Shown here one piece after another: positions 38,112 to 46,949 of a stretch of 64,000 nt of DNA (positions are counted from its first letter, which is position 1; the number at the start of each line of letters is the position of its first letter). Under the pieces are notes generated by a model that saw only the letters and a program-made list of their open reading frames with translations, searched no databases and had not been told where the DNA came from. A program made the position numbers and the translations under genes. Source of the stretch: Paracoccus saliphilus (GTDB taxonomy: Bacteria; Pseudomonadota; Alphaproteobacteria; Rhodobacterales; Rhodobacteraceae); assembly GCF_028553805.1 (NCBI RefSeq), contig NZ_CP067140.1, positions 3,761,001 through 3,825,000 on the forward strand, in the 5' to 3' direction.

Positions 38112-39059
38112 ATGCGCAGCGACATGTACAAAGACGATCAGACGCAGAACAAGGGAACCGTGCTCGTATTCGGCGCCACCGGCAAACAGGGCGGAGCAGT
38201 CGCGGCGGCGTTGCGAGCCAACGGTTGGGCTGTTCGCGCCCTCGTCCGCAACACCGCGCGCGAAGAGGTCCAACGTCTTGCTTCAGCCGGTATCGACATA
38301 TTCGCGGGCGATTTCGCGGACATGACCTCGGTCGAGAACGCCATGGCCGGGGTCGACGGAGTCTTCAGCGTGCAGCCCAATTCGGGAAGTGCGGGATCGG
38401 GAATCACCGATTCCGAGGAAGTGCGCATCGGGAAAAGCGTTGCCGACATCGCCATGCAAAGCGGGGTCAGACATCTCGTCTACAGCTCGGCCGGCATCAT
38501 CAGCAGGGGCAAGACCGGCCTGCCCAACCTCGACACCAAGATCGAGATCGAAGAGCATATCCGCAGCCTGGATTTGCCGAGCACGATCATACGACCCGCC
38601 ACGTTCATGGACCTTTTCACGCTACCCGGTTTCGGGCTCGATCAGGAGACGTTCTCGTTCTTCGTGCACCCGGATCAACCCTTTCAGGCCATAGCCGTCG
38701 ATGACATCGGCAAGATCGCTGCGCAAGTCATTGAACATCCAAGCGTGTACGCCGGTCGAACCATCGAGATCGCAGGCGATGAACTGACAGGACTGGAGTT
38801 GGCAGAAGCCCTGAGCTACGCTGCCGACCGTAGGATTGCCTACCAGCGGTTCCCCGATGTGGTACTGAACGGCAATGAATTCCTGCGTCGCAACGCAAAA
38901 CTGTTCGAAGAAGGCCGGGCGGCCGGAAACGCGAATATCGCCGCTCTGGAAAACGAGTTCGGGGAGCTTTGGAGCGTGTCGGATTGGCTGGCAGGCCCGG
39001 GAAAGCCCGCGCTCCAAGCCGCACTCGCAAGCGATGATCGGCCTCTCGAGCTCAGGTAA
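38112..39059 (+). CDS. NmrA-like NAD(P)-binding protein
   Basis: 315-aa atypical SDR of the NmrA/HSCARG group. Cofactor motif VLVFGATGKQGGAVAAAL near the start; the region YSSAGIISRGKTG replaces the classical Tyr-x-x-x-Lys, as is usual in NmrA types. Relatives act as redox sensors or quinone reductases. GGAGAG lies 5 bp before the ATG at 38112. The HxlR gene and operator upstream suggest induction by a reactive compound. Confidence 0.9.
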   Translation: MRSDMYKDDQTQNKGTVLVFGATGKQGGAVAAALRANGWAVRALVRNTAREEVQRLASAGIDIFAGDFADMTSVENAMAGVDGVFSVQPNSGSAGSGITDSEEVRIGKSVADIAMQSGVRHLVYSSAGIISRGKTGLPNLDTKIEIEEHIRSLDLPSTIIRPATFMDLFTLPGFGLDQETFSFFVHPDQPFQAIAVDDIGKIAAQVIEHPSVYAGRTIEIAGDELTGLELAEALSYAADRRIAYQRFPDVVLNGNEFLRRNAKLFEEGRAAGNANIAALENEFGELWSVSDWLAGPGKPALQAALASDDRPLELR

Positions 39060-39217
39060 CATCTGTGGTGAGTTCCGCGATAGTACTGTCAAACGCGGAT
39101 GATCTACGTCGTTCGCGTCGCAGGCCAATCGCGAGCTGATGAACTTTCTTTCGAAAGGGCGATCCAAACGGCATCTAGCTTGAAATGGGACCACGTGGGC
39201 CCACTCCGGGAATGGTT

Positions 39218-40024
39218 TCAGAAACTGTAGGCCACGAATATACCTGCAGAAGTTTGAGTCGTATTCTGGACGATCGGGCTGTGTGCCGCATCTCCGATGA
39301 GTTCGCCAATTTCGATCTGCCCGAGCAGCATCCAGTTCTCGGAGAACGCGTAAGTTGCTGACAATTCGAGATCTACGCGCTTGAACCCCGCGCCAGCCTC
39401 ATACGCCGCCAGGCCGGACGATGCAGATTGAGCTGCCGTCACCCCAAAGTAGCTTTGCATGTGGTTGTCGTTCCCCCAGGTCGTCGAAAGGTTCGCACCG
39501 AGCAGGAACTGGCCGACCGGCCTTGATACCTCGGCCCCGAACTTTCCTATGATCCCATCGCTGTCTCCAAAGGATCGCTCGAGATCGGCATAAAGGTCGA
39601 TCGGACCTGCCGCGTAGTCTACGCCGAAGCCAAGAGTGGCTCCTCCTTCGATGTCTCCCAGGCCAGCCAGATGGGGATCGTCGGCTTCGTCGCGATCGAA
39701 TTCGTAGCCGATCTTCGCCGTCAGACCGAGCGTTCCGCTATCATAGAACTTGGCGGACAAGCCTTCGATGCCGAGTGAATACCTGTCATCATAGGTGATC
39801 GAGAAGTACGGCAGCCCGGTCGTTTCATAGTTCTTGGCGCCCTCGAAGGTCGGTTCATAGAAGCCCCCAGCCCCGAGGACGAACTCCCACTTGCCATCAC
39901 TGGCGCTGTCGTCATCGAAGTCCTGTGCACTTGCCTGAGCGGCTGCGACCATCAGGGCAGCGCACAGGAGCAACGGTGAATTTCTTATTAGGTCCTTTGA
40001 CCGGGGCAGTACTCTTTTTCTCAT
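39218..40024 (-). CDS. MipA/OmpV-family outer membrane protein
   Basis: 268-aa outer-membrane beta-barrel. It has a signal peptide (LLLCAALMVAAAQASAQ), repeated amphipathic strands (WEFVLGAGGFYEPTFEGAKN, LPYFSITYDDRYSLGIEG) and a C-terminal aromatic end VAYSF recognised by the BAM machinery. Family members are porins or MltA-interacting scaffolds and are often induced by two-component systems sensing cationic compounds. The start overlaps by ATGA the stop of a PAP2 C-terminal fragment upstream. Confidence 0.92.
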   Translation of the reverse strand: MRKRVLPRSKDLIRNSPLLLCAALMVAAAQASAQDFDDDSASDGKWEFVLGAGGFYEPTFEGAKNYETTGLPYFSITYDDRYSLGIEGLSAKFYDSGTLGLTAKIGYEFDRDEADDPHLAGLGDIEGGATLGFGVDYAAGPIDLYADLERSFGDSDGIIGKFGAEVSRPVGQFLLGANLSTTWGNDNHMQSYFGVTAAQSASSGLAAYEAGAGFKRVDLELSATYAFSENWMLLGQIEIGELIGDAAHSPIVQNTTQTSAGIFVAYSF

Positions 40025-40350
40025 CGGAAGGTCTCCTTAAAGGTGAGGCCGGCACGACCTTGCGGTTGCCGATAGGCAAGGTTTCCTTCAAGTAGCCGTT
40101 GCGCAGGGTTTTGAATTATTAAGAAATGTTGCGAGCGAGCAGGGCGACCTTCGGACCAATAGCAAATGTCCAGAGCAACTGCCCCCAACCCGGCAATGAT
40201 CAGAACCGTAAAAACAGCATCAGAGAAAAAGTGCCGCCCGCTACCGATCCTCTGAAGCGTCACTAGTGGTGCCAGACAGGGTGCCAAAGTGTCGCAGGTG
40301 GTCCAACCTCTTGATCCGGAAAGCCTGCTCGCAAGGATTGTGTGGTTCAT
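40021..40350 (-). pseudogene. PAP2 phosphatase C-terminal fragment
   Basis: A 109-codon frame whose middle reads LQRIGSGRHFFSDAVFTVLI, the third signature (SRxxxxxHxxxD) and last helix of a PAP2 phosphatase. The other two signatures are absent, so the active site cannot form. The N-terminal 30 residues are unlike the family. It ends in ATGA overlap with the MipA gene. It probably is the 3' rump of a gene once co-transcribed with mipA; a complete PAP2 lies at 45055-45840. Confidence 0.65.
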
Positions 40351-40579
40351 TCGCCGCTGGCGAGGTTGTGGCTACGGGCGGGCATACGCGAAACAACTCT
40401 TAACAAGAGTAAACCCAAATCAACGACGAAATCGTGCTTGGTGCCGTCAGAGCCGGTCTTAAGGAAACCGACCGTGAACGAACACGGCAGGATATCCCTC
40501 GGCTTCTAAGGGTCAAGCTGACGTCTTTACCAAGCGAAAGGCGCGCCCTGCATAACGCAACATTGGAGTGGGAACTGAC

Positions 40580-41725
40580 ATGAAACCGATCGAAAAAAAC
40601 CTGAAGAGCCTGGTGGTGATGGGACGCCGCAATTTTCTAAGTCGCGCAGCTGCACTTGGTGTTAGCGCCGGATTGTCCGCGCCTGCCATCATCTCGCGCG
40701 CCGCCGCGCAAGATATCTCGGACATCTCGTTGCGTGACCAAGATCTGCCATTTATCGGCACGGAAGAGACCTTTTCTACCCCTGAGCTGATGGTGCTGAA
40801 CTCCATTAACGAGGATCACATACTGTACCTCAAGGACACTGGTCTTGCCGAACTCGGCCCGCGCCGCATCGGTGCAATGAATGAGGCGGGGCTCAACGTT
40901 CAAATCCTCTCCGCACACACGCCAGGTGTGCAGAATGTCCTAGGTCAGGAGGGTATAGATTTTGCCTATCGTCTCAACAAACAGCTTGTTGACGGGCCAA
41001 TGGCAACCTATCCGGGACGATTCGAGGCCTTTGCAACCTTGCCGTTGCAGAATCCGGAGGCCGCAGCAGATGAACTGGAACGCGCAGTTCGGGAAGACGG
41101 CTTCCTGGGAGCTCTGACCAATGGACACATCGGGAAAAAATTCCTTGATCATCCCGATTTTGAGCCCGTGCTGGCACGTGCCGAAGCCCTTAATGTGCCG
41201 ATTTACCTCCATCCAGGTTATCCAGCTGACGAAGTCTTCCAAATTTACTACAGCACTACGCGGCCAGAATATAAGAAAGAATACCAGGACTACATTTTCA
41301 GTGGTTCAGGATATGGATGGCACCAAGAGGTGCTTACTCAATGCATTCGAATGATCACGTATGGGGTATTCGATAGATTTCCCAAACTACAGATTATTAT
41401 CGGACACATGGGAGAGGGTCTTCCATTCTACTACGAGCGTGTCGTGGGAGACATGAGCGATTCGACCCAAAACTCACTGAATAAGCCCTTCGGGCAATAC
41501 TTCCATGACAACTTCTGGTTCACAACCAGTGCATTCTTCCAGGATGAACTGCTCCACCTCTTGCTGCAGTACATCAGTGTGGATCGAGTGATGTTTGCGA
41601 CCGACTACCCGTTTGCAGACATGAAGGAAGGAACCAACTGGTTTCGGGCAGTCAATCTGCCACGGGAAGACAAGGAAATGATCGCGTTCCGAAATGCCGA
41701 AAAGCTGTTCGGCATAAAGATCTGA
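40580..41725 (+). CDS. Tat-exported amidohydrolase (ACMSD-like)
   Basis: 381-aa metal-dependent hydrolase/decarboxylase of the amidohydrolase-2 group. A Tat signal (GRRNFLSRAAALGVSAGLSA) points to the periplasm, unusual for ACMSD/resorcylate decarboxylase relatives. Barrel landmarks are the N-terminal strand with a degenerate HxH, IYLHPGYP (metal His), IIGHMGEGLPFYYER (His) and FATDYPFAD (catalytic Asp). It probably acts on an aromatic acid; the substrate is unknown. The ATG at 40580 has GGGAAC upstream. It stands alone and is followed by a strong hairpin at 41790. Confidence 0.88.
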   Translation: MKPIEKNLKSLVVMGRRNFLSRAAALGVSAGLSAPAIISRAAAQDISDISLRDQDLPFIGTEETFSTPELMVLNSINEDHILYLKDTGLAELGPRRIGAMNEAGLNVQILSAHTPGVQNVLGQEGIDFAYRLNKQLVDGPMATYPGRFEAFATLPLQNPEAAADELERAVREDGFLGALTNGHIGKKFLDHPDFEPVLARAEALNVPIYLHPGYPADEVFQIYYSTTRPEYKKEYQDYIFSGSGYGWHQEVLTQCIRMITYGVFDRFPKLQIIIGHMGEGLPFYYERVVGDMSDSTQNSLNKPFGQYFHDNFWFTTSAFFQDELLHLLLQYISVDRVMFATDYPFADMKEGTNWFRAVNLPREDKEMIAFRNAEKLFGIKI

Positions 41726-41789
41726 CGCATCGGCACTGTAACGAAGAATGCCACTCGTTTTCGTGTCAATGGCGGCATAGCGGAGATGA

Positions 41790-41820
41790 CTTTGGCTGTA
41801 CCGTGAGAGTACAGCCAAAG
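41790..41820 (+). terminator. 12-bp perfect hairpin
   Basis: CTTTGGCTGTAC and GTACAGCCAAAG with a 7-base loop, 65 bp after the amidohydrolase stop. A probable terminator; the T-run is poor. Confidence 0.6.
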
Positions 41821-41911
41821 GATATCAAATCAGGTGCAGGAGCTTATCCAAAAATTGGCACCAGATCCAGCTTGAGAAGTGCAATTCCTTAAAGGTTCAT
41901 TTCATTTATCA

Positions 41912-41998
41912 ATGGTAGGCAGGAAAACTATAATCACCCCGATCCTCCTCTGTGGCGGGTCTGGCACCCGGCTTTGGCCGCTCAGCCGCAAGGCCTAA
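41912..41998 (+). pseudogene. manC: manC N-terminal stub
   Basis: 28 codons from an ATG read IITPILLCGGSGTRLWPLSR, the unmistakable nucleotide-binding start of mannose-1-phosphate guanylyltransferase (GDP-mannose synthesis for capsule or LPS). After Arg-Lys the frame stops and IS6-like sequence begins. The other roughly 440 codons are not in the window. The gene was cut by the IS remnant that follows. Confidence 0.8.
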
Positions 41999-42714
41999 TT
42001 GCCCCTTTCAGATCATGTGAGCGGCCTCGATCCCGGCACAGCGTCGCTGCAGCAGAATGGAACGCCTTGAAGCCCATCATCGGGCCCGTGATGCGCTCGA
42101 TGAACCTGTGATCCTGCTCGGGGATGTTGTTGAGATATTTCACCTGCCGGATCTCGATCGTCGAGCCGCCGCCGGTGAATTGAGGATGACGTTCACTGCT
42201 CGCAAGCCGGCCAGGTTGGCGCCGCTCTTGTCGATCACTATCCGCTCCGGAGGGCCGTTACGGGCAATGGACTTTCTGAAGAAACGGCGCGCAGCAGGCA
42301 GGTCCTGGCGCGCCGACAGCATAAATTCCAGCGTTCTTCCGTCACGATCAACGGCACGATAGAGATAAGTCCGTTTGCCACGGACCCTGATATAGGTCTC
42401 GTCAGCCCGCCACGATATGGCCGTCGCCCGTTTTCAGATTTGAGCACGACCGGCGAGAAGCGGCGCGTATTTCACCACCCAGCGTTTCAGCGTGGTATGG
42501 TCAACCTTCACTCCGCGTTCGGCCATGATCTCTTCAAGATCGCGGTACGAGACCGGGTAATGCAGGTAGAAAAAGGCAGCGAACAGGATTATGCTCTTTG
42601 GGTATTGTGCGCCCTTGAACGGTATTGCCATCCCAAACACGCCCCTGCTGCTCTGCTGCGCGCAGATCGAGCGATAGAGCCCCAGAAACAAAAAGTAAAA
42701 CTTGCGACAGAACC
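41999..42714 (-). mobile_element. degenerate IS6-family element
   Basis: Three minus-strand frames give pieces of one IS6-type transposase in order: IPFKGAQYPKSIILFAAFFY and YRDLEEIMAERGVKVDHTTL (about 42450-42640), a middle part around 42330-42430, then LPAARRFFRKSIARNGPPER and VIDKSGANLAGLRAVN (about 42190-42320). At least two frameshifts separate them, so it is inactive. The right end carries CTTGCGACAGAACC (about 42701-42714), the complement of an IS6-like terminus GGTTCTGTCGCAAG. No matching left end was found. Confidence 0.75.
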
Positions 42715-42778
42715 CTGTGCGGACGATGCGGGCTTTTGCAGCGGCTGCGCCAATGGCCGCTATGCGGGGCGACGCGCC

Positions 42779-42953
42779 ATGCCATAGTAATCACCTGCCC
42801 AGTGAGGGCGCCTTCAACACACTTGGCATATGCCAGGCCAACGTCTTGTGACGGCACGGGTTTGTGGCCTTGAAACCACGCGCGGTAACGCGAAGCAGAG
42901 ACATCCAACATCCCCGGGCTCACCACGTTTACCGTGAGCGTACGGTGGATCAC
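42779..42953 (-). pseudogene. SDR C-terminal fragment
   Basis: The minus frame reads TVNVVSPGMLDVSASRYRAW, then PSQDVGLAYAKCVEGALTGQ and VI. This is the substrate-loop and end region of a short-chain dehydrogenase (NVVSPG...TGQV). The catalytic and cofactor parts are absent. It lies between the IS6 remnant and the histidine kinase, at the edge of a segment duplicated near 52 kb. Confidence 0.6.
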
Positions 42954-43027
42954 CTATACGACGGTCGCAACCGGAGCGCCTTCGAATGGTTCGACATGAC
43001 GTATCCGCCCAGCACGCCCCGCGAAGA

Positions 43028-44323
43028 TCACAGCGGTAATTCTACCTCAGCAACAAGCCCGCAATTCCCCCCCTTTAGACGTAAGATGCCGCCATGACGG
43101 GCAACAATCTCTGAAGCGCTGGAAAGACCAAGCCCAAATCCTTCGCTGGAGCGCGCAGTATCCAATTTTGCGTAAGGCTCCATCACCTTCTCGCGCAGTT
43201 CTTCGGCAATGCCGGGGCCATTGTCCACAATCCGGATGACGGCCATTTTATCGGTGCGTTCAAGCGAAACTCGTACCGCGGTACCGAATTTCAGCCCGTT
43301 TTCACATAGATTCGTGATGGCGCGAGTAATTTCGGACACACCGCATTGGATGGTCAGATGGGCAGGGCCGGAGTAAGCAATGTCCTTGCCCATATCGCTG
43401 AACCCGTCACAAATCATCTGAAGAAGGCTTGCCAGATCACACCGTTCGAGGTTCAGCGCAGCACTGCCATCGCGCAGATAGCTAAGCGTTGTCCCGAGTA
43501 TGGCGTCTATTTCGGAGATATCGGTCAAAATCTTCCGGCTTAAACCGGGATCAGCAATTGTCTCGGCCCGAAGGCGCAAACGGGTCAGGGGGGTGCGCAA
43601 GTCATGGCTGACGTTGCGCAGCATCGATGTTCGACTTTCCAACAGAAACCGAATTCGCCCACGCATATCGTTCAATACCCGCGCCAACTGACGAAATTCC
43701 CATGCCCCAGCGGGTGAAACGGATGTTTCGCTCGCAAGAAATTCGTCTGCGCTTTTGATAGCGTCGGCCATTTGTTGGAGGGGCCTTATAATAGCCCAGA
43801 CAGCAAAGACTGAAAAAACCCCAATCAGAACACTAATCATAACCAGGAGATACGCCATTTCGACCGTCACAAAGTGTGGTGGCAGCTCAGGAAAAACAAA
43901 ATGCCGACTATCATCCAGTGGAAAAGTTAGAGCGTTTGTCGCGTCGAAACGGATCAGGGAAAGCCCTTCAGGAAGAATGGGAGGATCTTGACCGGGCCAG
44001 TAAAACAAGTCGGAGGGCCCGCTGCGTGCCTCAAATGTCGTTGTGCTGACGAGGAGCACGTTCTCCCAAGCATCAAGTATGGAGTTCAGGATAATTTCTC
44101 GTTCTTCACCATCGGAAACGGCGATCAATCGCATTATGGCAGACACGGAGATGACCTGTCCCTCCAGGTCCATCATTTTTGTTTGCCGCTGTTGGATCAC
44201 GTTTTCCGCTACACCGCCCAATATCCAGACGACCAATACTGATCCCAGGCACACGGCAATCACCTGGGCGCGAATACTGAAGAGCCAATGGCGCAGGCGT
44301 GGTTCTTTCAGCATCAGGGTCAC
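43028..44323 (-). CDS. sensor histidine kinase (EnvZ/PfeS type)
   Basis: 431-aa membrane kinase. Two transmembrane segments (about residues 20-40 and 157-178) flank a periplasmic sensor region of about 115 residues; HAMP (IIRPLQQMADAIKSADEFL) follows. Dimerisation H-box RNVSHDLRTPLTRLRLR has phospho-acceptor His240. ATPase boxes NLCENGLKFG, DNGPGIAEE and GFGLGLSSA are complete. The start overlaps the response-regulator stop by ATGA. A copy of its 3' end, with frameshifts, lies at 52013-52372. The stimulus is unknown; relatives respond to metals or cationic peptides. Confidence 0.95.
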   Translation of the reverse strand: MTLMLKEPRLRHWLFSIRAQVIAVCLGSVLVVWILGGVAENVIQQRQTKMMDLEGQVISVSAIMRLIAVSDGEEREIILNSILDAWENVLLVSTTTFEARSGPSDLFYWPGQDPPILPEGLSLIRFDATNALTFPLDDSRHFVFPELPPHFVTVEMAYLLVMISVLIGVFSVFAVWAIIRPLQQMADAIKSADEFLASETSVSPAGAWEFRQLARVLNDMRGRIRFLLESRTSMLRNVSHDLRTPLTRLRLRAETIADPGLSRKILTDISEIDAILGTTLSYLRDGSAALNLERCDLASLLQMICDGFSDMGKDIAYSGPAHLTIQCGVSEITRAITNLCENGLKFGTAVRVSLERTDKMAVIRIVDNGPGIAEELREKVMEPYAKLDTARSSEGFGLGLSSASEIVARHGGILRLKGGNCGLVAEVELPL

Positions 44324-45048
44324 TCAACACTGGGGGTGAAGACGTAACCACCCAAACGGACAGTTATCAGCATTTTCGGTTCCCGGGGATCAGCTTCAAT
44401 CTTTTGACGCAGGCGACTGACATGAACATCGACACTACGTGCGATTGGCCCCGCCAGGCCCGTGTGGGTCAAGGATAATAACTCCTCACGCGACAGGACT
44501 TGGCCAGGATTGTGACAAAAGGCTAGCAGCAGGTCAAACTCAGCGCTGGTCATTGGAATGCGGGTGTGGTTCGGATCATGCACCAGGCGACGCAGAGGAT
44601 CGACACGCCAGCCATCGAATCGCAATACGCGGTTTGAGATATTTCCCGGACCGTAAGAGGCACGTCGCAGAAGACTGCGGATGCGAGCCAGAACCTCACG
44701 CGGGTTAAACGGTTTTGTCACATAATCGTCTGCGCCGATCTCCAGCCCAATGATGCGATCCATTTCGCCATTGACGGCAGTTAGAAACAGGATAGGTACC
44801 GTACTTTCTGCTCTCAGCTTGCGGCAGATCGATAGCCCATCTTCGCCTGGCAACATGAGGTCGAGAACAATCAATCCGATAGGAGCGCGGCGCATCTCTA
44901 CTGCCATCTCGGCACTATCAGCCGCAATGCGGACATCGAGCCCCGCCTCGGCCAAGGTGCGCGCCAACATTTCCGCAATCTCGCGGTCATCTTCGACGAT
45001 CAGAACCCGGTTGTTCTGCATGATGCTCTTCGGCCTTTCGGTTACCAT
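44320..45048 (-). CDS. OmpR-family response regulator
   Basis: 242-aa regulator with receiver domain (LIVEDD at residues 16-21, phospho-acceptor Asp63 in VLDLMLPGEDG, Lys in DDYVTKPFNP) and winged-helix DNA-binding domain (TSAEFDLLLAFCHNPGQVLS, RSVDVHVSRLRQKIE). Partner of the kinase by ATGA overlap. The start at 45048 lies 6 bp after the PAP2 stop; an ATG at 45021 is an alternative. PAP2, regulator and kinase thus form one operon, suggesting that it controls envelope lipid phosphate groups. Confidence 0.95.
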   Translation of the reverse strand: MVTERPKSIMQNNRVLIVEDDREIAEMLARTLAEAGLDVRIAADSAEMAVEMRRAPIGLIVLDLMLPGEDGLSICRKLRAESTVPILFLTAVNGEMDRIIGLEIGADDYVTKPFNPREVLARIRSLLRRASYGPGNISNRVLRFDGWRVDPLRRLVHDPNHTRIPMTSAEFDLLLAFCHNPGQVLSREELLSLTHTGLAGPIARSVDVHVSRLRQKIEADPREPKMLITVRLGGYVFTPSVE

Positions 45049-45054
45049 CGAAAT

Positions 45055-45840
45055 CTAGGATTGCCGTCGCGAGCCGTCCTCGCAAGATAACAAATTTTTC
45101 TTGGTTGAAGGTGCCAAGGTGTTCATAGCGATTCGTAGTCCGATCATTATCGCGCTGATTATCAGCATGGACAGGATCACATCCGAAAGGAAGTGACCCC
45201 CGAACAAGACGCGATTCATACCGAGGGTAACAGCGAGACCGAAAACGGCAGGCATCGCGATCCTCCGTATCGAAGCTGGGCACAAAACCACGCCGGAAAT
45301 CAATGCCATGGCACCTGCGGCTTCACCTGAGGTGAAAGAGCAATTGCTCAGGCAAGCCTCTGATAGCGTCCAGGCCGGTGTGAATGGCGCCTCGCCTCCA
45401 AATTCCACTATTTGGTGCGGTCGGGCTCGTCCGAATTGCTCCTTCATGAGCTGATGAACAACGAAACCGACGCCGATAGTATATGTCATGATCGGCAATA
45501 GCGCATCTCGCCGTGAGACCCGGACGCTATCACGCAACCTTTTGCTGGCGAGGAGCGCGATACAGGCGATCAGCAATGTGCCACTTGCCATCGTCGTCAC
45601 CCGCCGCAGCAGTCCCAATAATGGATCATTGGCGAGAGGAAATTCTGTCCCGTCAAAAAATAGTTTAGATATGGTGATATCTAGTTCTGGAAAAGTGAGG
45701 AAAACTGCGCTCGCCAAAACACCCAGCAGCAGAATACCCAGCAAACTGCGCCAAAGTATATCATCGGTAAGCTCAACGAGATGTTCCCAATGCGAACCCC
45801 TCTGCTTTGAACAGAGCTGTTTTGCGGTCGTCGGCACCAT
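45055..45840 (-). CDS. PAP2-family membrane phosphatase
   Basis: 261-aa membrane phosphatase with about six transmembrane helices. Signature 1 KEQFGRARP and signature 3 NRVLFGGHFLSD are intact. Signature 2 reads CSFTSGEAAG, with Glu in place of the usual His of PSGH. Similar SGE variants occur in alphaproteobacterial PAP2 proteins, as I recall, so this is not proof of inactivity. Relatives remove phosphate from lipid A (LpxE), undecaprenyl diphosphate or phosphatidylglycerol phosphate. First gene of the two-component operon. Confidence 0.9.
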   Translation of the reverse strand: MVPTTAKQLCSKQRGSHWEHLVELTDDILWRSLLGILLLGVLASAVFLTFPELDITISKLFFDGTEFPLANDPLLGLLRRVTTMASGTLLIACIALLASKRLRDSVRVSRRDALLPIMTYTIGVGFVVHQLMKEQFGRARPHQIVEFGGEAPFTPAWTLSEACLSNCSFTSGEAAGAMALISGVVLCPASIRRIAMPAVFGLAVTLGMNRVLFGGHFLSDVILSMLIISAIMIGLRIAMNTLAPSTKKNLLSCEDGSRRQS

Positions 45841-46198
45841 CGTGTCTTTCTCCGTTTGAAATCGAAGAAAGTACTAAGGGGCTGAGGCCGGCACTGTTGT
45901 TGAGTTATGTTAAGATTTGTTTCGGCATCGTCGCCATGGCGCATATCTTGGCGCTATCGTGGCATGTTGCGTCACAGGCAATGTAAGAAACGAAATAGTC
46001 ATGTCCCCATGACCGTGAACTGGCCTCTGTCTCGACCGGACAGTAACTGAAGGCTCTGCGCCAGTATCGGGTGAGCTGCCCGGCTCCTCGGTGGCTTCGA
46101 ATCCCCGCCGCTTCAGTTCAAGCAATAGCATCGACTTCCCTCCACCCGAGCATCCGGACAGAATAACATGTCGACTGGCGCAGTTGATTGGCAGGAGG
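45841..46198 (-). pseudogene. AAA-type ATPase N-terminal fragment
   Basis: At about 46080-46175 the minus frame reads CASRHVILSGCSGGGKSMLL, LELKRRGFEATEEPG. This is the P-loop start of an AAA_28-type ATPase (HVVLSGCSGGGKSTL...EEPG). The sequence then departs from the family, and no start codon with a ribosome site is intact. It is a stub beside an IS5-family remnant. The part 45841-46040 holds no gene; at 46021-46042 it has the IS-end-like motif also seen at 17121. Confidence 0.55.
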
Positions 46199-46876
46199 CT
46201 ACCCTCGTGGGTTTTTCATATTGATAGATGATCGTTGAACGTCCGTCAGATCCGCAAACTGCGATCTTGTCTTCCAGTTCCGATTGCTTGGCTGAGGAAC
46301 CGTAGGGAACGACCGTCGTGTCGATACCGAGCTGAATGTGATTGATCTGGTCGTCGTAGGGGTCTGGATCTGCACGATCTGGCCGCTATCCGCAGTGAAA
46401 CGGCGAAGCTTCGAATAGAGCCCCTGCACATCGCGCGTCAGATGATGGGACTTGACGACATATTCATCGCCCCGGTCGCGATACACGATTGCCGCCATCA
46501 CCTTGCGTGACATCTCGGTCGTCAGCAGCCGGTCGCGAATCTTGCTGAACACGGTCGGCACCCAGACCGGATCGTCAATTCCGAGGCCTACAAATCTGCG
46601 GAACATCTGGTTGTAGTCCATCTGCTCCATCAACTGCCGTTTGGATCGGATCGAGAACAGGATCTGGAGCAAGCTCGCCCGGATCAGCCGCTCCGGCGAA
46701 ATCGAAGGGCGACCGAAATCGGTGTAAAGCGCCTCAAAATCGGCATCGAGGCTGGTGAACGCGTCATTGACCACCTGTCTGATCTTGCGCAGCGGGCGTC
46801 GCGGCGGGATGCGCACTTCCAGATCGACGTAGCTGAACAGCGATCCGCTCGTCTCGTCCGTTCCCCGCACCTTCAC
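46199..46876 (-). pseudogene. IS5-family transposase, truncated
   Basis: The first about 130 residues are an IS5-type (DUF772) transposase N-terminus: GSLFSYVDLEVRIPPRRPLR, SPERLIRASLLQILFSIRSK, MFRRFVGLGIDDPVW. After MSRKVMAAI the sequence no longer matches and the DDE residues are missing. So it is a 3'-deleted copy fused to foreign sequence. No inverted repeats were identified. Confidence 0.75.
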
Positions 46877-46949
46877 CCCCGCCGTTACCGCGCCGAGGGT
46901 GAATCATGTTCTCAAATCGTTGTCGAGACTGGACTATTTCAGCACCCTG

